Assembly (NCBI RefSeq): GCF_049446155.1
Contig: NZ_JBMSEE010000009.1
Coordinates: 186,001-250,000 of the forward strand
DNA: 64,000 nucleotides
Source of the DNA: Rivibacter sp049446155
Lineage (GTDB): Bacteria; Pseudomonadota; Gammaproteobacteria; Burkholderiales; Burkholderiaceae_C
Reading direction: 5' to 3'
Shown in pieces: positions 31,597-39,321 of the stretch. The notes beneath the pieces were generated by a model that did no database searches, was not told where the DNA came from, and saw nothing but the letters and a program-made list of their open reading frames with translations. Numbering within the stretch: position 1 is the first letter of the stretch; each line of letters starts with the position of its first letter. The position numbers were made by a program, and so were the translations under genes.

Positions 31597-33798
31597 TCAC
31601 GCGGTCAGTGCGGGCTCGAAGGTTTCGATGCCGGCGGCAATCAGGTCCGGCGAGGTGCCCATGGCCCAGGCCGCGGCCACCGCGGCGAGCAGGACCTCTG
31701 GGTCGAGCGGCACCGCCTCGGCACGCGCATGCTCGCTGAGCATCGTTTCGTGCGCGCCGTGCGCGAGCATGACCCGGCCGTCGCGCAGGCAGACCGCGCG
31801 CCCGCCGTCGGCGCGATGCGAGGCGATCGCCGGCAGCGCGGCGTCGACCGCATAGAGGATGGCCTCGCCGTCGCACAGCGAGGCCATGCCGGCGATGCGT
31901 TCGTCGGCCGCGTTGAGCACCGCGGCGCCGTCGGACAGCACCACGTCGACCTGGGTGCGCAGCACCTTGACCAGCTGGTCGGAAGCCTGGATGTCGAAGC
32001 GCGCGAGCGACTCGGCGCCGTCGAGATCGGTCACGACGCCGACGTCGCAGCGGTCGTAGACCAGGCCTTCGCCGAGGATGCCGGCGGCGTCGTGCTCGAA
32101 CACCGCGGCCTCGACGTTGCGATTGATCAGCAAGCGCCGCCCTGGCGCCCAGCGCGCGCAATCGCCGCGCTCGACGCGGCGGCGGTCGAGGAACAGGCCA
32201 TCGCGGCAGGCCAGGCCGACATGGCGGCCGCCCAGGTGCAAAAGCCACGCGACCAGGCGCGCGATCGTCGCGGTGCCGCGCGTGCCGCTGACGCCGACGA
32301 TGGGAATGCGCCCCTGCGCGGCATGGCCGCCGTGCGCGTCATCGGTCTCGGGGAACAGGTGGTCGACGATCGCGCGGCCCACCGGGCGCGGCGAGCCGAC
32401 CGCGGGCTTGAGGTGCGACAGCAGGCCGGGGCCGGCGTTGACCTCGACCACCGCGCCGCCGGTCTCGTGCAGCGGGCGGCCGATGTCCTCGGACACGACG
32501 TCGATGCCGGCCACGTCGAGGCCGACGATGCGCGCGGCCAGCGCGACCGCATGCGCCACCTCGGGGTGGACCTCGTCGGTGCAGTCGATCGCGACGTTGC
32601 CGTTGCGCTGGATCAGCACGCGCCGCCCCGCCGCGGGCACCGCGTCGGCGTGAAGGCCCTGGCGCTGCAGGTCGAGGCCGACGACCTCGTCCTCCTCGAT
32701 GACGATGCGGTTGAGCGGATGGTCCTCGCTCAGGCCGCGGCGCGGGTCGGTGTTGAGCTGCGAATCGATCAGCTGGCGCACCGTCGACGTGCCATCGCCG
32801 GTGACCCAGGCGGTCTCGCCGCGCGCGGCGGCCACGACCTTGCCGCCGACCACCAGCACGCGGTGCTCGTGGCCGCGGATGTAGCGCTCGACGATGACCT
32901 CGCTGCCGTGGTTCTCGGCCAGCCGGAACGCGGCCTCGATCTCCTCGCGGACGCTGAGATCGAGCGTGACGCCGCGGCCGTGGTTGCCGTCGGTGGGTTT
33001 GACCACCACCGGCAGGCCGATGCGCTCGGCGGCCTCCCAGGCCTCCTCGGCCGAGGCAACGACCTCGCCCTCGGGCACCGGCACGCCGCAGGCCGACAGC
33101 AGGCTCTTGGTCAGGTCCTTCTCGCCGGCGATGCCTTCGGCGATCGCGCTGGTGAGGTCGGTCTCAGCGGTCCAGATGCGGCGCTGGCGCGCGCCGTAGC
33201 CGAGCTGGCACAGGTTGCCGTCATTGAGGCGGATGTGCGGGATGCGGCGGTCGGTCGCCGCCGCGACGATGGCCGCGGTGCTGGGGCCGAGGTAGCAGTC
33301 GTCGAGCGTGTCGCGGATCGCGGCCACCGCTGCGGCGACGTCGAAGGCCTCGTCGTTGATCGCCGCCATCAGCAGCCGATGACCCTGGGCCAGCGCGACA
33401 CGCGCGACCTGCTCGTCGCGGGCGCGGAACACCATGCGGTAGACGCCGCGCTGCGAGGTGCTGCGCGTCTGTCCGAAGCCGGTGGGCATGCCCGACAGGT
33501 TGAGCAGCTCGATCACCACGTGCTCGAGCACGTGGCCGCACCAGGTGCCCTCCTGCAGACGCTGCAGGAAGCCGCCGCGCTCGCCGACGCCGCAGTGGTG
33601 CTCGACCAGTGCCGGCAGCCACGCGCACAGCCGCTCGTTGAAGCCCGGCAGCTGGTTGGAGGGAAAGTCCTCGAGCTCGCCCAGGTCGAGCCAGACCTCG
33701 AGCACGGGTCGGTAGGTCCAGAGGTTGGGGCCGCGCAGGTAGTTGATGCGCAGGAGCTGAATGTCGTCCTTCTTCCGGACCGGCGTGGCTTGGGTCAT
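31597..33798 (-). CDS. Second cyanophycin synthetase-like protein (CphA'), degenerate ligase half
   Basis: A 733-residue paralogue of CphA with the same N-terminal start (RGPNLWTYRP) and an intact-looking ATP-grasp domain (LPVVVKPTDGNHGRGVTLD, VEVNAGPGLLSHLK). In the Mur-like half the P-loop reads GTRGTAT at 505-511, so the lysine that binds ATP phosphates is Thr509. The C-terminal Mur domain is missing (about 130 residues shorter than its neighbour). It may therefore keep only the aspartate-adding function, or act as a partner/regulator of CphA. Paired cphA/cphA' genes are known in betaproteobacteria. It starts at ATG 33798, divergent from the ABC gene. Confidence 0.9.
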   Translation of the reverse strand: MTQATPVRKKDDIQLLRINYLRGPNLWTYRPVLEVWLDLGELEDFPSNQLPGFNERLCAWLPALVEHHCGVGERGGFLQRLQEGTWCGHVLEHVVIELLNLSGMPTGFGQTRSTSQRGVYRMVFRARDEQVARVALAQGHRLLMAAINDEAFDVAAAVAAIRDTLDDCYLGPSTAAIVAAATDRRIPHIRLNDGNLCQLGYGARQRRIWTAETDLTSAIAEGIAGEKDLTKSLLSACGVPVPEGEVVASAEEAWEAAERIGLPVVVKPTDGNHGRGVTLDLSVREEIEAAFRLAENHGSEVIVERYIRGHEHRVLVVGGKVVAAARGETAWVTGDGTSTVRQLIDSQLNTDPRRGLSEDHPLNRIVIEEDEVVGLDLQRQGLHADAVPAAGRRVLIQRNGNVAIDCTDEVHPEVAHAVALAARIVGLDVAGIDVVSEDIGRPLHETGGAVVEVNAGPGLLSHLKPAVGSPRPVGRAIVDHLFPETDDAHGGHAAQGRIPIVGVSGTRGTATIARLVAWLLHLGGRHVGLACRDGLFLDRRRVERGDCARWAPGRRLLINRNVEAAVFEHDAAGILGEGLVYDRCDVGVVTDLDGAESLARFDIQASDQLVKVLRTQVDVVLSDGAAVLNAADERIAGMASLCDGEAILYAVDAALPAIASHRADGGRAVCLRDGRVMLAHGAHETMLSEHARAEAVPLDPEVLLAAVAAAWAMGTSPDLIAAGIETFEPALTA

Positions 33799-33928
33799 GT
33801 TCTGCTGGTTGCGCCCCCCGGGCGCCATGGCCGATGCGTGATTGTGCGCCGCCCGCAGCGGCCGACGCGGGCGGCGGGCCGTGGCGATGGCCCGCTTCGG
33901 CGAGAATCTCGCGCCCCGACGAACCTGG

Positions 33929-36226
33929 ATGTCACCCGCCTTGCAGCCCGCTCCCGCCTCGACCCCCGACAGCCTTGCCGGTGCTCCAGGCGACGAGCTG
34001 CACGCACAACTCGCTGGCGACGAGAACGTTGTCGCGAGCCTGACGGTTGACCTGGACCGCGCCCTGCGCTTCGCGCCCGGCCTGGTGGTCCTGACCGATC
34101 GGCGCCTGCTGGCGCGCGACGGCGAAGGCGGCGCCTGGCGCGCCTGGCCGCTGCGCGAGGGCCTGGCGCTGCGCCACGGCGACCATGCCGGCGTCGCGAC
34201 GCTGGAACTGCACGACGCGAACGGCAGGCTGGCCGATTGGCATTTCACGCTGGGCGTCGATCCGCAGGCGATCAAGCTGGTCGCGGCCTTCGAGCGGCGC
34301 ATCGCCGCGCTGGGCGCCGGCGGCGCGGCCGCCGAGGCCGAACCCGACGAGGAGCCGACCGACTTCGCGGCCGAATCGACCGCGCCGCCGTCGACCTGGG
34401 TGTTGCTTCGGTTGTGGCGTTTTGCACGCCCTTACCAAAAGCAGCTGCTGGGCGGCTTCCTGCTCACGCTCGCGTCCACCGGCGCGACGCTGGTGCCGCC
34501 CTACCTCACGATCCCGCTGATGGACGAGGTGCTGATCCCGTTCCAGAACGGCCAGCAGATCGACCCGCGCTACGTGCTCATGCTGCTCGGCGGCCTGCTC
34601 GGCGCGGCGCTGTTCGCGTGGGGGCTGGGCTGGGCGCGCACCTGGCTGCTCGCGCTGGTGTCCGAGCGCATCGCCGCCGACTTGCGCACCGCCGCCTTCG
34701 AGCACCTGCTGCAGCTCTCGCTCGACTACTTCGGTAGCAAGCGCACCGGCGACCTGATGGCGCGCATCGGCAGCGAGACCGACCGCATCTCGGTGTTCCT
34801 GTCGCTGCACGCGCTCGATTTCGCGACCGACGTGCTGATGATCGCGATGACCTCGGTCATCCTGTTCTCGATCAACCCGTGGCTGGCGCTGGTGACGCTG
34901 CTGCCGCTGCCCTTCATCGCCTGGATGATCCACGTCGTGCGCGACAAGCTGCGCACCGGCTTCGAGAAGATCGACCGCGTCTGGGGCGACGTGACCAACG
35001 TGCTGGCCGACACGATTCCCGGCATCCGCGTCGTCAAGGCGTTCGCGCAGGAAGGCCGCGAGGCGCGGCGTTTCCGCGAGGCCAACAAGCTCAACCTCGC
35101 GGTCAACGACAAGCTCAACAAGACCTGGAGTCTCTTCACGCCGACCGTCTCGCTGCTGACCGACGTCGGCCTGCTGGTCGTGTGGGCCTTCGGCATCTGG
35201 CTCGTGAGCCGCGGCAAGATCACGGTCGGCGTGCTGACCGCCTTCATCGCCTACATCGGCCGCTTCTACACGCGGCTGGATTCGATGAGCCGCATCGTCT
35301 CGGTCACGCAGAAGGCCGCGGCCGGCGCCAAGCGCATCTTCGACATCCTCGACCACGTCTCCAACGTGCCCGATCCCGCGCAGCCGGTGCCCTTCGAGCG
35401 GCCCACCGGCCGCATCGAGATGCGTGGCATCGGCTTTCGCTACGGCAACCGCAGCGTGATCCGCGGGCTCGATCTCGAGATCAGGCCGGGCGAGATGATC
35501 GGCCTGGTCGGCCACAGCGGATCGGGCAAGAGCACGCTGGTCAACCTGATCTGCCGCTTCTACGACGTGACCGACGGCGCGATCTTCGTCGACGGCCTCG
35601 ACCTGCGCTCGGTGCGCGTGGCCGACTACCGGCGACACATCGGCCTGGTGCTGCAGGAGCCCTTCCTGTTCTTCGGCACGGTGGCCGAGAACATCGCCTA
35701 CGGCAAGCCGCACGCGACGCGCGAGGAGATCGTCGCCGCCGCGCGCGCCGCGCATGCGCACGAGTTCATCCTGCGCCTGCCGCACGGCTACGACTCGCTG
35801 GTCGGCGAGCGCGGCCAGGGCCTCTCCGGCGGCGAGCGCCAGCGCATCTCGATCGCGCGCGCGCTGCTGATCGACCCGCGCATCCTGATCCTCGACGAGG
35901 CCACCTCGAGCGTCGACACCGAGACCGAGAAGGAAATCCAGAAGGCGCTCGACAACCTGGTGCAGGGCCGCACGACGATCGCGATCGCGCACCGCCTCTC
36001 GACATTGCGCCGCGCCGACCGGCTGGTCGTGATGGACCGCGGTCGCGTCGTCGAGGTCGGCCCGCACGACGAGCTGATGGCGCGCCAGGGCGCCTACTTC
36101 CGCCTCTACGACGCGCAGGCGCGGCGCGTCGAGGCCGACGACGACGAAGACCGGCGTCCGGCCGTCGTCGCGGCCAACGTCGCGAACGCGCTCGCCGCCC
36201 ACGACGCGGTGCACGCTGCGCAATGA
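33929..36226 (+). CDS. ABC exporter with N-terminal PH-like domain (cyanophycin-locus type)
   Basis: A 765-residue half-transporter. Residues about 15-130 (VDLDRALRFAPGLVVLTDRRLLARDG ... in fragments) resemble a bacterial PH-like domain; six membrane spans follow (165-450) with the type IV exporter loop FDYFGSKRTGDLMARI-like sequence. The nucleotide-binding domain has GHSGSGKST at about 528, LSGGERQR, ILILDEATSSVD and the switch His in IAHRLSTL. It is divergent from the synthetases and overlaps DUF1854 by ATGA. Its substrate is unknown; a role in cyanophycin metabolism is inferred from location. The start is a choice among ATGs at 33887 and 33929. Confidence 0.9.
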   Translation: MSPALQPAPASTPDSLAGAPGDELHAQLAGDENVVASLTVDLDRALRFAPGLVVLTDRRLLARDGEGGAWRAWPLREGLALRHGDHAGVATLELHDANGRLADWHFTLGVDPQAIKLVAAFERRIAALGAGGAAAEAEPDEEPTDFAAESTAPPSTWVLLRLWRFARPYQKQLLGGFLLTLASTGATLVPPYLTIPLMDEVLIPFQNGQQIDPRYVLMLLGGLLGAALFAWGLGWARTWLLALVSERIAADLRTAAFEHLLQLSLDYFGSKRTGDLMARIGSETDRISVFLSLHALDFATDVLMIAMTSVILFSINPWLALVTLLPLPFIAWMIHVVRDKLRTGFEKIDRVWGDVTNVLADTIPGIRVVKAFAQEGREARRFREANKLNLAVNDKLNKTWSLFTPTVSLLTDVGLLVVWAFGIWLVSRGKITVGVLTAFIAYIGRFYTRLDSMSRIVSVTQKAAAGAKRIFDILDHVSNVPDPAQPVPFERPTGRIEMRGIGFRYGNRSVIRGLDLEIRPGEMIGLVGHSGSGKSTLVNLICRFYDVTDGAIFVDGLDLRSVRVADYRRHIGLVLQEPFLFFGTVAENIAYGKPHATREEIVAAARAAHAHEFILRLPHGYDSLVGERGQGLSGGERQRISIARALLIDPRILILDEATSSVDTETEKEIQKALDNLVQGRTTIAIAHRLSTLRRADRLVVMDRGRVVEVGPHDELMARQGAYFRLYDAQARRVEADDDEDRRPAVVAANVANALAAHDAVHAAQ

Positions 36227-36702
36227 GTTCCTCGATGGCCCCCGACTTCAAGCTCGAACGCAACGCCTTCGGCCGCCTCGTGCTGACCGCGGCCGACGGC
36301 AGCGCCCACGAAGGCGTGGTGCCGGTGCGTGCCTTCCCGCTGCTGGCGCCGGACGATGGCCTGTCGCTGGTGAGCGCCGAAGGCCGCGAGCTGGCGTGGA
36401 TCGCGCGGCTCGACGCGCTGCCCGAGCCGATGCGCGCGCTGATCGGCGAGGAGCTCGCGGTGCGCGAGTTCACGCCGCGCATCACGCGGCTGCGCAGCGT
36501 CTCGACCTTCTCGACGCCCAGCACCTGGCAGGTCGACACCGACCGCGGCGCCGCGAGCCTGGTGCTCAAGGGCGAGGAAGACATCCGCCGGCTCGGCGGC
36601 GGGCGGCTGCTGATCGCCGACGCGCAAGGCCTGCAGTTCGAGGTGCCCGACCTGCTCACGCTGGACCGCCATTCGAAGAAGCTGCTCGAGCGCTTTCTTT
36701 GA
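36223..36702 (+). CDS. DUF1854 protein coupled to the ABC exporter
   Basis: A 159-residue soluble protein typical of DUF1854: FKLERNAFGRLVLT, VVPVRAFPLLAPDDGLSLV, GRELAWIARLDALP, ITRLRSVSTFSTPSTWQVDTDRG in fragments, and DLLTLDRHSKKLLERFL at the C-terminus. The beginning of its core, with V.PVRAFP and LVSAEGRE, looks like a small beta domain; biochemical function is unknown. It overlaps the ABC gene's stop by four bases, so the two products are likely to act together. Its stop lies within the first bases of a GAGCCCCCACGCTC repeat. Confidence 0.9.
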   Translation: MSSSMAPDFKLERNAFGRLVLTAADGSAHEGVVPVRAFPLLAPDDGLSLVSAEGRELAWIARLDALPEPMRALIGEELAVREFTPRITRLRSVSTFSTPSTWQVDTDRGAASLVLKGEEDIRRLGGGRLLIADAQGLQFEVPDLLTLDRHSKKLLERFL

Positions 36703-36744
36703 GCCCCCACGCTCACTGCGTTCGCTGCCCCCATGGGGGGTGAG
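36701..36744 (+). repeat. GAGCCCCCACGCTC repeat, single copy, at DUF1854 3' end
   Basis: Identical over its first 20 bases to the units of the tandem array at 47723. It begins inside the TGA stop of DUF1854. The following 36745-36937 contains a perfect hairpin (36755-36778) and a GGACCGGCAAAGCCGGATCC element, with no gene I would accept, before the convergent stop at 36938. Confidence 0.75.
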
Positions 36745-36754
36745 TGCCGCGGCT

Positions 36755-36778
36755 CCAAGTCGACCTGCGTCGACTTGG
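36755..36778. repeat. Perfect 10-bp hairpin
   Basis: CCAAGTCGAC and GTCGACTTGG pair exactly around a CTGC loop. No T-run follows, so it is not a textbook terminator on either strand. It lies in the convergent gap after DUF1854. Confidence 0.7.
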
Positions 36779-36821
36779 ACGGCACGAACGCCAGCCGCGT
36801 CTCGCGCCTGGCCCTTGCTGC

Positions 36822-36841
36822 GGACCGGCAAAGCCGGATCC
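36822..36841. repeat. GGACCGGCAAAGCCGGATCC element, inverse copy
   Basis: A 20-bp imperfect palindrome that matches 31523-31542 in reverse complement at 19 of 20 positions. Both copies lie at the ends of the cyanophycin locus, but this kind of element also appears to be a general intergenic repeat. Confidence 0.6.
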
Positions 36842-36937
36842 GCGCAAGCTCCCGGTTGCTCGTGCATCTCGTGCGTCGCGCACAATCGTTGAGCTGTACC
36901 GGCCCGGGCCGGCAGCGACGGTTCTCGCCCTTGCGGA

Positions 36938-37516
36938 TCAGGCCCCGTTGACCCAGGCGCAGGCGCCGACCGCCAGCGCCACGGTCGAGGCCAGCGCGGC
37001 CGCGATCGCCGCATTGACCTGCCAGGCGCGGCGCGCCAGCACGCCGAGCAGCCAGTCGGCCTCCTTGCCGGGATCGGACAAGGTCCCCGGCGCCTCGGGC
37101 CAGCCGTACCACTGCACCGACAGGCTGACGAGCGCACTCAGGCCGCCCAGCCATGCGGCCGCGGCAAAGCCCGTGCGCGCCACGTCGCCCACCAGGCCGT
37201 GCAGGGCCAGCAGCGCCACCGCACCGGCCAGTGCGCCGTAGATCGACAGGCTCAGGGCCTTGTGCACCTGATGGTGCGCACGCCGTTCGAGCCAGTGCAC
37301 CAGGGACTCGGCGCGGTGACGCTGCACGCGCGTGGCCGCATGCCGCAACAGGTTCGCGCGTTCGCGCAGCTCTTCGAGCCGATGCGGATGCTCGAGCACG
37401 GCGTCGATGCCATGCACGACCGCGTCGATCTCCGGCCGCAGTTCCTCGTCGAAGCGGGCGGTCAGTTCGGCCTTGATCTCGTGCAGGGGCACGAACAGGC
37501 GGCGCAGCAGGGACAT
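36938..37516 (-). CDS. Membrane protein of unknown function
   Basis: A 192-residue protein. Residues 1-85 are a charged helical region (FVPLHEIKAELTARFDEELR, LEELRERANLLRHAATRVQRH) likely to form a coiled coil. Two or three membrane spans follow: about 92-112 (LSIYGALAGAVALLALHGLV), 117-137 and 165-190 (AAIAAALASTVALAVGACAW). No enzyme motif is present and I do not recognise the family. ATG at 37516. It is convergent with DUF1854, separated from it by the repeat-filled gap, and lies in tandem with the next minus-strand gene. Confidence 0.7.
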   Translation of the reverse strand: MSLLRRLFVPLHEIKAELTARFDEELRPEIDAVVHGIDAVLEHPHRLEELRERANLLRHAATRVQRHRAESLVHWLERRAHHQVHKALSLSIYGALAGAVALLALHGLVGDVARTGFAAAAWLGGLSALVSLSVQWYGWPEAPGTLSDPGKEADWLLGVLARRAWQVNAAIAAALASTVALAVGACAWVNGA

Positions 37517-37638
37517 GGCGAGGCTCCGTAGTCGATGGTTGTCGGTCCATCGATTCTGGAAAGCCGCCGCCCTGCGCGGCATCGGCGCACGGCCGGCAGC
37601 CGCCGTCGCATTTGCCGAGGCCGGTCGCAGGAAAGTGC

Positions 37639-38436
37639 TCAGCGCACCGGCTTCTGCCGTTCGAGGGCCGAGTCGACGCCGACGCGGATCGCTTCCTGCA
37701 GGTACCGGACCTTTTCCGCGGAGTCCAGCGCGTCCCAGGGGTCGACGGCGTCGCGCTTGTTCGCGACCGTGACCAGCATCGACTCGGTGGCCGTTGCGGT
37801 CGAGATCATCGCCATGGTCGGCACGTCGATCACGCTGACACGCAGGTAGGCAAAGGGCGCGACGAAGCCGATGCTCGACTCGCCGGAATTGCGCGCCAGC
37901 ATGGGTGTCGCGCGATCGAGATAGAAGCCGGGACCATAGAGCTTGCCAGGCCGGTGCAGGCCGCCGTCCATGACTGCCAGCGTGATCTCGGCGCGGTACT
38001 TGGTCACCAGCACCAGGCGCTTCGCGTTCGTCTGCTGTACCAGCGGCTTCAGGGCCTCGATCAATCCGCCGGGCTGTCGAAGCGAGTCGAAATCGTGATC
38101 TTCGAACTTGAAGTGCGCGGGATTGCGCGACTTGAGCAGTGCCAGCTCGGCATCCGGCTCGCTGCGTTTGACGGCCTCGTGCACGGCGATCAGCGCCGCG
38201 CGGTCGAGCGAGTCGTCCTGCAGGTCGACCTGGCGGCGGCTGTGGCGGTTCAAGTTGCTGCCGATCGCCGGGTTGTAGCCGACCACGCCGATCTGGTCGC
38301 CGACCAGCGACAGGACCGCATAGTCCAGCCGCTCCTGCGCCTGCGCGGCAGGCGCGAGGCCGATCGCGATCGCCGCGCAGGCGATGGCCTTGAACACTGC
38401 ACGGCGCGCCTGCCGGCGCGCGCTGAAACTCGTCAT
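37639..38436 (-). CDS. Secreted protein of unknown function
   Basis: A 265-residue protein with a signal peptide (RRQARRAVFKAIACAAIAIG ending AAQAQ near 34); the paired Arg before the hydrophobic core is Tat-like but lacks the full motif. The body has RLDYAVLSLVGDQIGVVGYNP, KRLVLVTKYRAEITLAVMDGG and FAYLRVSVIDVPTMAMIST, suggestive of an alternating alpha/beta domain. No catalytic signature is recognised. The ATG at 38436 has AGAGGA just upstream. It lies between a membrane protein gene and an Lrp regulator in the same direction, with gaps over 100 bp, so operon membership is unclear. Confidence 0.7.
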   Translation of the reverse strand: MTSFSARRQARRAVFKAIACAAIAIGLAPAAQAQERLDYAVLSLVGDQIGVVGYNPAIGSNLNRHSRRQVDLQDDSLDRAALIAVHEAVKRSEPDAELALLKSRNPAHFKFEDHDFDSLRQPGGLIEALKPLVQQTNAKRLVLVTKYRAEITLAVMDGGLHRPGKLYGPGFYLDRATPMLARNSGESSIGFVAPFAYLRVSVIDVPTMAMISTATATESMLVTVANKRDAVDPWDALDSAEKVRYLQEAIRVGVDSALERQKPVR

Positions 38437-38540
38437 GTCCTCTCTCCCTGAGTGACCCGGCCGATGCCGGCGCGGCGATGTTAGGCGGCCGCTGTCCGGC
38501 TGCCACCCTGCCGCGGAAGGACCGCGCGGCGGCGAGCCCG

Positions 38541-39137
38541 TCACCGCATGCGCGTCGAAAGATGCCCCAGCGGCAACGCCCCGCCCGCCTTCACCTCGCC
38601 GAGCGAGAAGCTGGTATGGATGTCCTTCACGTTGGGCAGCGCCAGCAGCGTCTCGAGCGAGAACTTGGAGAAGGCGTCGAGGTCGGTCGCCATCACCTGC
38701 AGCTCGAAGGTGCCCGAGCCGCTGATGTAGTGGCAGGCGATCACTTCCGGCAGGCCGCGGATGGCGTCCTCGAGCTGGCGCGTGGCGTGCGCGGTGTTGC
38801 GCTCGGCATCCACGCGCACGAAGGCCAGCACGCCCAGGCCGATGCGGCGGCGGTCGAGTTCGGCGCGGTAGCCGACGATGAAGCCCTGTTGCTCGAGCCA
38901 CTTGACGCGCCGCCAGGTGGGTGCCGGCGACAGGCCGATGCGGCTGGCCAGCTCGGCGTTGGACAAGCGCGCGTCCTGCTGCAGCGCCGACAGGATGGCG
39001 ATGTCGTAGCGGTCGAGCTCGGCGCCGTGCGCGAAGGCCTCGTCGCCCTCGGCGCCCTGGGCCGGCGCGGTGCCCGCGGTGGCTCGCGGCAAGCTACGCG
39101 TTTTCCCTGATCTTGCATTTCGCGATGGCACTTGCAT
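38541..39137 (-). CDS. Lrp/AsnC-family transcription regulator
   Basis: A 198-residue regulator. The HTH region (about 40-90) reads LDRYDIAILSALQQDARLSNAELA followed by SRIGLSPAPTWRRVKWLEQQGFI; the ligand-binding RAM domain follows with LAFVRVDA, VIACHYISGSGTFELQVMATDLDAF and LPNVKDIHTSFSLGEVK. Residues 1-38 form an extension beyond the usual 150-165, so the true start may be further in; an ATG at 39137 is used. Such regulators sense amino acids. Being divergent from the aromatic 2-oxoacid oxidoreductase gene, it probably controls it. Confidence 0.9.
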   Translation of the reverse strand: MQVPSRNARSGKTRSLPRATAGTAPAQGAEGDEAFAHGAELDRYDIAILSALQQDARLSNAELASRIGLSPAPTWRRVKWLEQQGFIVGYRAELDRRRIGLGVLAFVRVDAERNTAHATRQLEDAIRGLPEVIACHYISGSGTFELQVMATDLDAFSKFSLETLLALPNVKDIHTSFSLGEVKAGGALPLGHLSTRMR

Positions 39138-39321
39138 CTCCAATGGCGATCCGACGAAAGATTATTGCCAAGGAGTGCCAATTCCGGGCACACAAAGAAA
39201 GGACTTCCGCAGCCCGTTTGCCTACACTGCCTCGCAATCCCATCGGAGCACCGCTCGCATCGAGCGCGCCACAAGCGCGCGAGCTGCGGGCGACCCCATT
39301 TCCTCGCTGGAGACCCCCGCA

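Noticed and set aside
28146..31739. 1197-codon plus-strand frame opposite cphA
   Set aside because: Repetitive basic sequence with no recognisable fold; shadow of cphA.
36733..36951. 72-codon plus-strand frame after DUF1854
   Set aside because: Lies in repeat and hairpin sequence, overlaps the convergent gene, no protein features.
38541..39143. Lrp start at TTG 39143
   Set aside because: An ATG two codons later is available and the extra residues add no feature.
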